From positions 23,793,784 to 23,857,783 of the forward strand of contig NW_023602073.1 of assembly GCF_014898055.3 (NCBI RefSeq): a DNA stretch of 64,000 nucleotides, written 5' to 3'. The position numbers and the translations under genes were made by a program. Every line of letters begins with the position of its first letter. Position 1 is the first letter of the stretch. The notes under the pieces are model-generated. The model made no database searches, was not told where the DNA came from, and was given only the letters and a program-made list of their open reading frames with translations. Of the stretch, positions 33,580 through 44,168 are shown piece after piece. This stretch comes from Talpa occidentalis (Eukaryota; Chordata; Mammalia; Eulipotyphla; Talpidae).

Positions 33580-33960
33580 CACGTCGCGTTCCCAGAGTCT
33601 CAGACTTGCAGCTGCTTTTAAATGCCAGGGGAGTATTTATCATTGTTTTAGCCAAACAAACCCTCCCTTACCTTAAGCAAAGGTCAAATGCACTAGAAAC
33701 TGCACTGCAAAAAGCAGCTGGGCCCCGGTCGCCGCCTCGGCCATGTCTTTGCTAACTATTACCCGGCAGCTTCCCCAGCAAAGGCAGCCTTGGCTGCAGC
33801 CCGGGGTTGCTCCCGACAGATGAGAGGGGGGATGTGGCTTCGCGCTCAGAGCAGGGTGTTTTCTTGCTTGCTACACGCCGCCTTAGGCAACAATCTGAAT
33901 GAGTTAAACTGAGCTCCACAGACGGTGTTGTTTGCCTCTTTCTAAATAGCACAAAGATGT
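33580..33960. promoter_or_regulatory. Candidate conserved non-coding element
   Basis: A stretch free of repeats combining AT-rich transcription-factor-like words with preserved CpGs: 'tatttatcattgttttagcc' (forkhead-like), 'taagcaaaggtcaaatgcac' (nuclear-receptor half-site context), 'aaaaagcagctgggccccgg' (E-box CAGCTG), 'atgtctttgctaactattac'. This is inference from composition only. Confidence 0.3.
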
Positions 33961-34660
33961 CTAAAAGCGTGCTATACATAAAAATTCAGAATTGACTTTT
34001 CTGGGTCCAAATGAAAGCCCTGAAAGTTTGGGGACTGTGTTCTTCTTCAAAGTCCCCTGCTGAACTCCTGACCCGCAGGAAGCGCTGAGCAGTGATGAGT
34101 CTGGGGCACCAGGGATGGCCCACGCAGGAGCGTGCACAGCGCTGAGCCGGGGACCGCGGCCGACGGTCTGACCCTGACCGGGAGATTCCTGGCTGGGACG
34201 CCAGACACCAGTGTGATGCCTGTGCTGGGGGCAGCAGGGAGGGGTGAGCCCAGGGGAGGACTCTACAGAGGAAGCAGAATTTGAATTTGAGCTTGAGGGC
34301 AAAGTGGGGAGGGTGGTTCCCCTGCACCCATTTTTTGTTGTTGAATCACACGATTTGGCCATTAAGGAACACGAGGCGATGTCAGCAGATGACACGTATC
34401 TGGGCAGGGAGCACATGGAGCATGACCCACGGCGCTGACAGCTAAGAGCACAGAGACCCAGGCCCGCCGTGGGGGGCACTGTCAGAAGCAGAAAACACCC
34501 AAACCCCGTATCACCCTCATGGGCTTGGGGTCACGCAGGGCTCCTGGCCATAGGAACACACGGAAACAGCCCAGACGCCTTTTTTAGTGATTCATACGCC
34601 TGCCCGCCAGTTAAGGGCTCTGTGAACCACTAGTCAAAGAGAAAAAAATCTTCCAGACAT
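33961..34660. other. Unique intronic sequence
   Basis: No element recognised. The minus frame at 33961-34479 has no family resemblance. Confidence 0.45.
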
Positions 34661-34676
34661 AAAAATTTAGTACAGA

Positions 34677-34936
34677 GGGGCTTCCCTGGTGGCACAGGTG
34701 TTAAAGACAGCGCTAGTAAGCTATCGCCAGCCACTGCAGCACGAGTTCCATCCCCAGCCAGGGAGCTACCCGCATGGTGCAGCAGACCTCTCCTGTCTCG
34801 CCCGCCGCTCCCCTCAGCAGTGTCTTTCAGTAGATCCACCTGTTCTGCTCCCCACTCTGTCTCCGGTGAATCCTCTCATCCCTGCACCTCTGGCCTACAC
34901 CCCAGTTCTTGTATGCACAATAAATAAATCTTAAAA
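34677..34936 (+). mobile_element. tRNA-derived SINE (T+ type) with perfect 16 bp target-site duplication
   Basis: Forward copy starting GGGGCTTCCCTGGTGGCACA and ending CACAATAAATAAATCTTAAA. Flanks aaaaatttagtacaga at 34661-34676 and 34937-34952 are identical over 16 bases. B box is GAGTTCCATCC (one change from consensus). Confidence 0.97.
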
Positions 34937-34952
34937 AAAAATTTAGTACAGA

Positions 34953-36169
34953 AGTTGAAATATGTACCAAGGAAATGCTTTTTTGACCTGAGTGCCTGTT
35001 AAGCAGGAAGGGGCAGGAGCCTCCTGGGGCCTCCACAGGCCCAGGCAAAGCCCCCAGACCCATCTTTTCAGAAAGTGCATGCACTGGGAAGGCTGGGCCG
35101 GGTGGGGAGCCCCTGAGCCCAGTGTGTCTGGCCCTCCGGTGCTGAGCAGGCCATGGAAACAGCAGCCCAGCGGCAGGTCCCAGGAATGCGGGCCCCACAG
35201 CAGGGGGAGGAAACGTGAACTGAGCTTGGATGTCAGACACCACCAGAGACAGGCTTCTAAGGGCCAAGGCATGGGGTGGAGGGGGCTGGGCAGGAGAGGG
35301 GGGTTCTGGGCCAGCTTCTGCACGGGCCCCTTCTTGGTGTCCAGGGGCATGTGTGAGTGAAATCTTAAGTAGGTTCAGCCAATTAAGAGCCTTTCAAGCA
35401 CCTCTGAGAGGCCAAGGAACTGAGTTTCAATCCGTATTCTCCCTTGACCTCCTCCTGCTTAGTTAGCATTCTGCTCACCGAGGCCCACGGGCTGGTGGGC
35501 CAGCTGGGTCACGCCACGCCAGCCTGGCCCGTGGGCCCTGTGCCTCCAACAGGTGACATCCCTCCCTGGTCCCTTGACCCCATGGCCTGTCCCTCAACTT
35601 ATAAACTCTGACCTATGTCACAGATGGGCTCTCCACAGGCCCTGGAATTCCATTTCTGGGACTTAGGTGCCTGTCAAACAACATAAAAACAGAAGCAGCT
35701 GCATTTCCAGGCCCTCCCTACCCCCACCTTCCTCACCAGCTGTTCTTTCCCACAGCCTGGCTCACCTGTGCACACCTGGCAAGGGAGCAGGGAGAGGCTG
35801 GAGTCAGCCCGTGTGACATCAGGGCTGCTGGCTGCAGGGGCCTGGGGGGCTCTGTCCCCAGGACCAAGCCACCAGCCTAAACAGGGTACAGGACACAGGC
35901 CGGTGGGAAGCTCCAGGGTCCGGCTGGGGAGGAGGACAGAGGGGGCAGGGAGGGGGCGTGGGCAGGAATCAGAGGCAGGGGCTCAGCGGCTGGACAGCTG
36001 CTGTCCGGCGAGTGCTGGCCCAGGCGAGCCCCTTGGGGTGAAACATCGGTGACATCATAGCTCATTCCCCAGCCTGCACTCAAATGTGCACATTACCCAG
36101 CGCGGAGCTGACACAGTGTCCCAAGGGTCCCCCAGACACTTGCCCCAAGCCTGCCCACCCCGGCACATC
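34953..36169. other. Unique G+C-rich intronic sequence
   Basis: No repeat recognised. Overlapping frames 34827-35267, 34943-35350 and 34992-35360 are shadows. Confidence 0.45.
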
Positions 36170-36184
36170 TCATTCCCACAGTGA

Positions 36185-36310
36185 CAGCGTTAGACAGAAC
36201 AGGCACAATTCCTGTTTTATATTTTCAGAAACGGGCTTGCTTTTCTGCTGTAAGTTACCCGAGGTCACACGGCTAATTAAGTTCCCAAAGCAGGACCAGG
36301 GGGTTCAGAT
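36185..36310 (-). repeat. MIR-like ancient SINE
   Basis: The plus strand has 'ttttatattttcagaaacgg', 'gtaagttacccgaggtcaca' and 'cggctaattaagttcccaaa', the reverse of the MIR core (CATTTTACAGATGAGGAAAC ... AAGTAACTTGCCCAAGGTCACACAGCTAGTAAG). Confidence 0.7.
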
Positions 36311-36360
36311 TCCTACAGCTAGTTTTTCACATTTGTTGCCTTCTTAAAAGAAAGTCAGAG

Positions 36361-36593
36361 GATCCGATATTTTTCTTTTTCCTTCTGGCTTATTTCACTG
36401 AGCATGATTCCTTCTAGCTCCATCCATGTTGCTGTGAATGGCATGAGTTTCTCTTTTTTGATTGCTGAATAATATTCCATGGTGTATATAAACCACATCT
36501 TCTTGATACAGTCATCTATGTTTGGGCATTTGGGTTGTTTCCAGGTTTTACCTATTGTAAATAGTGCTGCAATAAACACTACTAGATCCCTAG
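36361..36593 (-). mobile_element. L1 insertion, inverted 5' portion (ORF2 C-terminus)
   Basis: Read on the minus strand this encodes ORF2 motifs KTWKQPKCPNIDD, YTMEYYSAIKKEKLMPF and WMELEGIMLSEISQKEKEKY. It abuts, head to head, a plus-strand L1 3' UTR (36594-36872) that begins where this segment's sequence would continue. The pair is one insertion with an internal inversion. Confidence 0.88.
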
Positions 36594-36872
36594 TAGTGGA
36601 ATTATAGCAGGAATATAGGGGAACCAAATAAAACACAGAAACATCCTGCAGGATAGGAGGAGGGAGAGGGATCAGAGGGAGGGAGGGAGGAGCACAGGGG
36701 ACTGAGGTGATGGTGCACGGGTGCATTGGGGAAGGAAACTCTATGGGGACTACACTGAGGGGGTGGGGGGAAGCAAATATTGTTTGAAAATGGCAAATGA
36801 TATAAAAAATTTAAAAATTAATTAAAAAACAAAATCAATAAAGTTAATTTAAATACTTAAAAAAAAAAAAAC
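36594..36872 (+). mobile_element. L1 insertion, direct 3' portion (3' UTR and tail)
   Basis: Starts 'gtggaattatagcaggaata', equivalent to the sequence just after the ORF2 end in the L1 at 5557-5833. It continues with the G-rich 3' UTR ('gactgaggtgatggtgcacg', 'actctatggggactacactg'), and ends in AT-rich tail plus A's. Possible target-site duplication: aaaagaaagtcagag at 36346-36360 and aaaaggaaagagcagag at 36873-36889 (imperfect). Confidence 0.88.
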
Positions 36873-36889
36873 AAAAGGAAAGAGCAGAG

Positions 36890-37784
36890 CTAGAAACGAG
36901 CCTCGGGAGGAGGCCACACCTGCTGGGTGGTTCACCTCACTGGGGATGAGCTGGCCCCTGTTCTGGGTGCCCCTCACAGTGCAGGATGTGCTCCCACCCT
37001 CTGGCCCTCTAGCTCCCACCTGAGGCTAAAGTCACACCTGCCCCAGGTGCTCAATTGCCCTGCATGATAAGGTCATACCTGGTGGGGGGCTCCGTGCACA
37101 ACATGGGAGGCGACACAGGAACAGCCGCTGAAGCTGACACAGAGGCAAGGAAAGGTGTCAGAAAGTGACACCTCCATTGCTGCAATTGGAGGGTCAATGT
37201 GTGTAGCTCCTAAGTGGCAGTGACTCCCACCAGGGGAGCACCCAGAGGAGGAGGAAACCCCCAGACCCATTCCTGGGCCCACTGCCAAGCACACACGGGG
37301 TGGCAGGGACTGGCCGAGCCAGCCGCCAAGTTGGGGTTCTGGGCCACTAAGGTGTGCAGCCGAGGAGGGAGGCCACGGCCTTGGGCTTAGGAAGGTCACA
37401 CAGGCTGCAGAGCAGAGAGGGGGTCAGAGGAAGGCAACCCCAGCCCCAGGAGCCCAGGCGGCAGGAGCAGAGGAGGATGGGATGCAGAGTCTGCTGGCGA
37501 GTGCCACAGGTGAACCCCCACAACCTCAGTGGGCGCTCCTCCACCCCCAGCCTGGCTCTGGAAAACAGGATGAGAGTGGGTCACACCTGCCTCCACTCCA
37601 CGCCAAGAGCAAAGGACAGGCCTTGTGAAGTCCTGGCTTGGGTCTGGTCCTGGGTCCCCAAAACCCCACCTGCTCTCTCCCCACCTGTGCCCTGGGCTGG
37701 GGAGCAACACCCCCACTGGACATTCAAGGATGCAGATCTGACCCATGCAAAGCATCCATTGGGGTTTCCCAGAACAACCCCATT
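36890..37784. other. Unique G+C-rich intronic sequence
   Basis: No repeat recognised. The frames at 37354-37827 (plus) and 37396-37755 (minus) overlap and lack family resemblance. Confidence 0.45.
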
Positions 37785-37800
37785 AAAAAGATCTTCTCCA

Positions 37801-38030
37801 GGGCCTCCCCAGTGGCGCAGTGGTTGAGCCCTGGGCTGCGAAGCTGCCCGCTGCCGGCGAGGATCCCACATGGCGCGACAGACCTCTCCTGCTGCTTGCT
37901 GCTCCCCTCAGCAGTGTGCTTCATCAGTCTGCCTGTTCCCTGCTCTGGCTCTGGTGAATTCTCTCACCCTCCCGCGCTTCTGACTGTACCCAGTGCTTGT
38001 ATAAATCAATCAATCAATCTTTTGGAAAAA
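37801..38030 (+). mobile_element. tRNA-derived SINE, younger subfamily, with 15 bp target-site duplication
   Basis: Begins GGGCCTCCCCAGTGGCGCAG and carries 'tggttgagccctgggctgcg'. The stretch around the B box is deleted ('gctgccggcgaggatcccac'), so its internal promoter is broken. Tail is (AATC)n-like 'aaatcaatcaatcaatcttt'. Flanks aaaaaga(t/c)cttctcc at 37785-37799 and 38031-38045 differ at one position. Confidence 0.94.
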
Positions 38031-38045
38031 AAAAAGACCTTCTCC

Positions 38046-39268
38046 GTTGTTGGCGAAAGACAAGGACTGGGCCACATGTTCAGTTTTCCTTTTCTGAGAA
38101 AGTTTAAAGCATGAACAACGAACGCGTCATCTGGTCCACGGAACCCGTGACATCAGCATCCCTGTCCTGACTGACGTCTTCGGAGACCAGGAGAAACCAA
38201 AGGTGACGGAGGCCAGGAAGCCCTTGTCTTAGAACAACGCTGTTGCTGGAAGGTCCCATTGGTTCCTTGTTCTTTCATCCACTTCACGCCACTTTGGCTC
38301 CGTTAACTCATCACAGTCATTGTGGGTCCCTCTGAGGCATGTGGCCTCGGAAACAGCGGGCCGATGTGGGAGGCCCAGAGCAGGCATGAGGGCTGGGGTA
38401 TCTAGTTCAGCTCCTGACTCAAGGAATCATTTGCACTTTGTTCTGATTGCCAGTTGTTGTTACCACGAGAAATGTGTGCAAAGGAACTTGTCCTGTGGGG
38501 CTCTGGTAATGGCTGCAGGCCACTATCCTCACTCACCTGCCCCTCCCACACAAGCCCCGAATACATGGCTTGGGGAGCAAACACCCCAGAGCCCATCCCC
38601 AGCAGAGGCGGCGGGAATCAGACACCAGGGAAACACAGGTAAGCCGTGGCACTGGTCCCACCCCATCCTCTGCTCAGAATGAAACTTTGTGAGCTTTGCA
38701 GGGGTGGCTCAGCCACACGAGACATGTCCTCTAGAAGGACAGGATAGCAGGTGAACAGGGTCCCACAAACAGGCCACAGGGTGCTTCGCTCAAGGCACAC
38801 CCCCATGAGACCTTCTCCTGCACCAGAGACCTCTGGGGCAAACCGTTAGAGACAGGGCTTGTGGGACTTGAGGCAACACTTTTCTGTGGTGCTTTCTGCT
38901 TCCCTGGACTCAGCAGGAACAGCTGCTTTCGGCTCAAAGCACCAGTCTCACGCCCTTCAGAAACTCATTTCTAGAACAGTCCAGGAATCACAGGTATAGG
39001 TGGATGAGGAGTTGGGCTGATGCCAGTTGTGGGTTTTCAAAGCCTTATCCATGGTCCTCACCAAAAGACCGTTTCCCTACACCATCACCCCAGGCACTGG
39101 CAGGGCTGTGTTCCCCTGATCTTCCCTAGTCCTCCCCTGCGGCCCCTGCCGATGGCTCTGTGGTCAACTCCCAGAAAGCAGGACAATTCAGGGCCTCCCC
39201 AGCCAGGTCTGAGATGTCTGGGCGAGGGGAAAGGAGGAGGTGGGCCTTCATTACACAGCCCTGGTGGA
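38046..39268. other. Unique intronic sequence
   Basis: No element recognised. Confidence 0.45.
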
Positions 39269-39330
39269 AAACACCACAGATGGGGAAACTGAGGCATGTT
39301 ACCCCAAATGACAGAGTTCCTGGGGGTGGG
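39269..39330 (-). repeat. MIR-like fragment
   Basis: 'acagatggggaaactgaggc' is a near-exact reversed MIR signature (ACAGATGAGGAAACTGAGGC), followed by 'atgttaccccaaatgacaga'. Only ~60 bp is recognisable. Confidence 0.6.
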
Positions 39331-39878
39331 GGCATTCCTGGAGGGACATTCAAATAGGTCCCGGTGAGGGCTGGCGGCATGCTGCAGGGTTGCTGATTGT
39401 TCTTTAGTAATAAAAGCTCAGTCACATGAGGTACAAAAGGGACTAGATTCCCCACCCCCATGTCCTCAGTGACCCCGACTGGGATCCAGAGAACTATCTT
39501 TGCTTCTGCTTAGCATGGGGCAACCCCAGCACTGGTCTCTGCATTTTTCTCACTGGGCTGAGTCATGTCCTGCTCAGGGTCTCAGTCAAGTCCAGAAACT
39601 TCCAGCTCTCTGGATCTTCCCCAGCGGCTGGAGACCCTCCACAAGGTAGCCTGTGCATGTTCAGTCTGTGGGTGGACGACTGCCTTAGTGGGTCACAACT
39701 GCTCACCTCCCACCCTTTTGGACAAAAGGTATTTTCTGGAAACAGGGCAGGGAGGCATGTCAAGCAAAATCTGAATCCTTGGTTCTGTATGAAGGTATTG
39801 GGGGGGAAAGGATGTCCCGAATGAATTTCACAAACACAGGTTTTATGGACCCCATCCCCACCCCAGGCCAAAGAGATT

Positions 39879-39930
39879 CTTAGACACCAAGATCTTAGAC
39901 ACCAAGATATCAAGACACCAAGGACTAGAA
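39879..39930 (+). repeat. Short tandem repeat, ~15 bp unit
   Basis: 'cttagacaccaagat' occurs twice in direct succession, then a third degenerate unit 'atcaagacaccaagg'. It is a minor minisatellite. Confidence 0.8.
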
Positions 39931-39989
39931 ATCCCATCAGGTCGTCATCACCAAAGGGGGCGCTGCTGGGACCTGAGGGTGGGGGTAAG

Positions 39990-40267
39990 CAGTCAGATTT
40001 GGTATAAAACCAGACATGTAGGCCTTGGGGGTCCTTGGTTTTTCACCAGCTTTCAGCGTGCTGTTGGGGTTCCAGCTCAGCAGAACAGGGAAGACGCATT
40101 CACCAATTTCTCTCTCTCTTTCTCCCTGAGTCATTCCTTTCTTCATTTCCCCTTTTTGTAAATAAACCCTTTACTAACCTTTCTGCATGCGCCTGCAGTT
40201 GAGTATCATTTTAAGTCCCTTTTAAGTGTGCAGGTGAGGACGCACAGTCAGGCCAACTCATCTCACA
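39990..40267 (+). mobile_element. LTR-like 3' portion (endogenous retrovirus or MaLR relic), tentative
   Basis: A TATA box ('ggtataaaac', 40001-40010) is followed 155 bases later by AATAAA at 40161 within 'gtaaataaaccctttactaa', a spacing and context typical of retroviral LTR U3-R-U5. A terminal '...ctcaca' at 40267 is followed by 'ttggggtcacc', loosely like a primer-binding site. I cannot define the left end or name a family, and no retroviral coding sequence is visible. Confidence 0.4.
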
Positions 40268-41409
40268 TTGGGGTCACCTTGTAACCTCTATCCAGAACCT
40301 GAGCCCCTCCCCAACCATGCCTCCATGTGACCCCAGCATCTGCATACTCTTTCTGCTCCCTGGCCAGCTAATTGTCAACCTGGGATCCACAGGTGTGTAT
40401 TCGGGACAGTTGCGAATTTTCTGCAGTTTCTGTAAAGCTGCATGTGCTCACGTGGGCGCGTGAGTGTCTAAGATACACATTTTTCCAGGGAAAGGACCTA
40501 TGGTTTTTCAGAACCCAATTCTCAAAGGGGTCTCTGACCCAAAAAAGGAAGCACTGCTGAAAAGGAGCTTTCGTTTCTGTCAAGCTGGCTAAATTTCAAC
40601 ATAAAGTGGGTCAGAGTGAAGAAAAGCTGAAAAAAAGTCAAGGATGGGCAATTGAATCTGTAAGATTTTGGGAAAATTAAAACAAATCCTCCATTGCAAT
40701 ACGTTATGCAAAAGGATTACAGGAGCATGGGGGTGTGGGCTGGGGAAGGGGTGGGGGCACAGGCTGACCCGGGGTTGGGGAGAGGGGTGAGCACAGGAAG
40801 TGCCTGGTGGAAGAGGAAGTTCCAAATGGGGCTCCTGGCAACTCCAGCCCCAAGATGCTTGTGGTTCCTATGGGGTCTCTCCATGCAGTTGTTAGCTGCC
40901 ACCAGTTCCTATTTTTACTTAAACCTGCTGGAAAAAAATGTGTCTCTGGCCCAGAAGTCCTGGCATCCCCCTGGGCCCAGCCTGCCCACGGGTCGGAATT
41001 ACTCAGTGATGCGCTAATTAAAATGCGATGGTCTTTCCCAGAGACAGCTCTATTTTTACCCTAATTCTGACAGTCACTTGAAGCATGAGGTTTACATTTT
41101 TTTTTTTTTTAAAGAAAATACTTTTTCCCTGCTTAATAATCCCATGAATAATTTAGCTGAGCTGATAATTCCATCCGTCTCCTTCAAACCTTTCTTGGAA
41201 AGACAGATGGGGCCATTCCAGGCAGAAGGGAACGAAGCAAAACAGGCGACATCCCTCCTGCCCCACCCTGCAGGGCCCCTAATTAAAAACAAAAGGACAA
41301 GAATCATCACCACAGACAAGGACCACGCCCTGGCCTTTACAGCACACAGCACTCTCTGTGATCTTCCTCCAAGCCTCCAGCCAGGCCATACGGACCTCAC
41401 AAATGTTCC
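40268..41409. other. Unique intronic sequence
   Basis: 41100-41300 is AT-rich with words such as 'aataatttagctgagctgat', free of simple repeats apart from a T run at 41098-41111. No repeat or exon recognised. Confidence 0.45.
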
Positions 41410-41525
41410 CCCAAAGTCCACGGTAAATTGTTTATTAGACATAACAACAACATGTGTCCAGGTTGTCCCCAAAGTCCATGGTAACTTGCTTATTAGAAGT
41501 AACAACGACATGGGTCCAGGCTGTC
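41410..41525 (+). repeat. Two-copy tandem duplication, 58 bp unit
   Basis: Unit 1 (41410-41467) and unit 2 (41468-41525) both begin 'cccaaagtcca' and end 'tgtccaggttgtc' / 'ggtccaggctgtc'. I count eight mismatches over 58 bases (about 86% identity) with no length difference. A fragment 'aattagaag' follows unit 2. Not a known interspersed repeat. Confidence 0.9.
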
Positions 41526-41892
41526 AATTAGAAGCCACGACTTCAGCGTCTCCAGACACGAGAATGTTTAGAGATAACTGAAAGGCTTCATACTTAAATT
41601 GTGTGTATTGGAACAACAGCAGAGTCATTTTTATTTTTTTAAATGGTTTTAAATATATTTTAAAACAATTTTCCTTGTGAGAAACTTCCTTATGTATAGA
41701 TGACCTCCACATGAACGAAAAGCTCAATATACATTGTGAGAACCATTAACATTAGCCGAGCAACACACTTTTCTTTTAGGAGAAAGGTGGCTTGTGAGAC
41801 ACTGGACCCTATTTTGTTAGGATGTCTGGAAGGGAAGGAGCTCCCCTGACTCCAGTGCATACATGCTTCCATTTTTAAAGAACAGCTTGGAA
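41526..41892. other. Unique AT-rich intronic sequence
   Basis: Nothing recognised between the tandem duplication and the SINE. Confidence 0.45.
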
Positions 41893-42157
41893 TGCCTGGT
41901 GGCACAAGGGGTTAAGTCTCAGCACTATGAAGCTGTCTGTAGCCACTGCAGCACGAGTTGGATTCCCGGCCAGGAAGCTACCCACATGGCGCAGCAGACC
42001 TCTCCTGTCTCACCCATTGCTCCCCTCAGCAGTGTATTTCAGTGGATCCACCTGTTCTGTTCCCCAGTCAGTCTCTGGTGAATCCTCTCACACCCCCCAT
42101 CTCTGACCTACACCCCAGTTCTTGTATGTATAAATAAATACATCTTTTTAAAAAATG
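41893..42157 (+). mobile_element. tRNA-derived SINE (T+ type)
   Basis: Forward copy from ATGCCTGGTGGCACAAGGGG to ATAAATAAATACATCTTTTT. The first ~8 head bases (GGGCCTCC) are missing. 'cttgg' words flank both sides, but a duplication is not convincing. Confidence 0.92.
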
Positions 42158-42330
42158 GCTTGGTTGAGGAGTTCCCCCTCTACTTATTTTTCCACTGATT
42201 TTCTTTAGGAAACTCAAGACAGCTAGGCACATCTAAGAGCACAATTTTTTTCTTTCTATATATGATTTTGGGGGAAATGACTTAAAGGGAAATTATCTAA
42301 TAAGACCATTTAAATGCTTAAAGGTATTTT
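42158..42330. other. Short unique spacer between SINEs
   Basis: AT-rich unique sequence with no recognised feature. Confidence 0.45.
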
Positions 42331-42342
42331 AAAGAGACTTGA

Positions 42343-42614
42343 GGGCCTCCCTGGTGGTGCAAGGGGTTAAGCACAGCACTGTGAAGAAATCCACAGCCAC
42401 TGTATCATGAGTTCGATCCCCTGCCAGGGAGCTATCCACATGGCACAGCAGACCTTTCCTGACTCACCCGCTGCACCCCTCAGCAGTGTATGTCATTCAG
42501 TCTGCCTGTTCTGCTCCCCGCTCTGTCTCTGGTGAATCCTCTTACCCCACCCCCCACATCTCTGGCCTGTACCCCAGTTCTTGTATGCATAAATAAATAA
42601 TTCTTTAAAAAAAT
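42343..42614 (+). mobile_element. tRNA-derived SINE (T+ type) with 12 bp target-site duplication
   Basis: Forward copy from GGGCCTCCCTGGTGGTGCAA to ATAAATAAATAATTCTTTAA. Flanks aaagagacttga (42331-42342) and aaagagccttgg (42615-42626) match at 10 of 12. B box GAGTTCGATCC is intact. Confidence 0.94.
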
Positions 42615-42626
42615 AAAGAGCCTTGG

Positions 42627-43234
42627 GTTGGTCCTGGGGGAGCCCTGAGTCTTACGGGGGTGCAGGTGGGCTTCCAAGGGCAGGTGTCGGCTCTTGGTTT
42701 TGACTTTGGAGGAGACTTTCTCCATTCAGGTGTGAAGCAGGAGGCTTTCTCCTGCAGAGCCCTGTGCTGGGGAGAAATCTGTCCCCAGGTGGAGGGCAGA
42801 GAGGATGTCACTTGCCAGAGTTGCCCACGTGTCTGTTGCTGGGTTGGTCAACGCTGAAGCTCCCAGGGGCCCTGTGTCGCCTTCCCCTGAAGTTGGAAGT
42901 AACGGTAAGCTTACCTGGCCCTCTCACCTGACGCAGCCACGTTCCTCAGGGCTGCTGCTCAAACCCCAAGTTGAGCAAGGCCGCAGCGACCTGGAGTAGC
43001 CTGCGCCTGCCTTGCTGGTAAACATTTAACTCAGAAACCACTGATCCTGCTTTCGTTTCAGTAATTCGGTTGGTCTCTTGAAACATACGAGACCTTCTGA
43101 GCCAGGGCACCTGTCACCTGGGGGGTCCTCAGCATGGCGGGGGACTCCTCAGGGCGGTGAGCAGTGAAGTCTTCTGCTTGAGACTTAGCACCTTCTCCAC
43201 CGCCCCCAGGAATGTGATCTTGTTCTTGGGGAAT
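42627..43234. other. Unique intronic sequence
   Basis: No element recognised. Confidence 0.45.
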
Positions 43235-43261
43235 TTTATTCACTTTTTTAATTATAGATTA

Positions 43262-43520
43262 TTTTTTAAAGATTTATTTATTTATGCATACAAGAGCTGG
43301 GGTTCAGGCCAGAGGTGCGGGGGTGAGAAGAGTCACCAGAGACAGAGCGGGGAGCAGAACAGGCAGACTGACTGAAATACACTGCTGAGGGGAGCAGCGG
43401 GCGAGGCAGGAGAGGTCTGGTGAGCTATGTAGCTCCTGCCCGGGGATTGAACTTGTGCTGCAGAGGCTGTGGATAGCTTCACAGTGCTGCGTCTTAACCC
43501 CTTGCACCATCAAGAAGGCC
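43262..43520 (-). mobile_element. tRNA-derived SINE (T+ type)
   Basis: Reverse copy from TTTTTTAAAGATTTATTTAT to TTGCACCATCAAGAAGGCC. Flanks 'tttattcactttt' (from 43235) and 'tttatttactttc' (43521-43533) look like a target-site duplication with two changes. The interval 43248-43261 is A/T-rich tail sequence. Confidence 0.93.
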
Positions 43521-43533
43521 TTTATTTACTTTC

Positions 43534-44090
43534 TAAGAGGGACGGCAACATAGATGTGAACTTGTTTGAAAAGTTGTCTTGGAGTGTCTCTGTAACTGGT
43601 TTTCCTCTCCTTGAGCTGACGAATATTTCCTTTGGATGTTTACCTGGTGCCATGGTGACCAAGGGCCTCGAGATTTACTCTCTAGACTTTGCAGCCATGC
43701 ACAAAATTTGACCTAGCAAGCGCTGTTGAGTGCATACCAGTGTGGAAGATAAAAGGACGACGAACGAGACTCTCTCCTCCAAGGACACACTGGGGAACCA
43801 AGAACAAGACACAGGGTCTGCCGCCCTTCCCAGCAAAAAGCCACGTGGCAAATATTTTCAGTTGTCCTGGGCGAGGTGGTTTGTGCTGCCCCCACGTCTC
43901 GCTTGGACAGGGCCTTCCCTGCTGGCCGCTGAACTTAAGTTTATCATTTTCACGTGTCACGAGATATTAACTTACTTCACCGATGCGTTTCAAGTCTCTA
44001 CAAATAAAAAGACCACTCACAGCTCACAGATGTCGTACAAAAGGCTGGATCTGGCTGTGGTGTGCAGACCCCCGAGCTAGAGTGAGGTCT
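43534..44090. other. Unique intronic sequence
   Basis: No repeat recognised. Frames 43689-43970 (plus) and 43682-43960 (minus) are mutual shadows. Confidence 0.45.
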
Positions 44091-44099
44091 GCACCCCTA

Positions 44100-44168
44100 T
44101 TCTGCACCCAAGGTGATAATTCACCCCAATCTCCTGAGCCTTGCTTTATCTGTAAAACAGGGAATTAA
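44100..44168 (+). repeat. MIR-like fragment
   Basis: 'ctcctgagccttgctttatc' followed by 'tgtaaaacagggaatta' matches MIR (CTCTGAGCCTCAGTTTCCTCATCTGTAAAATGGGGA). Confidence 0.6.
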
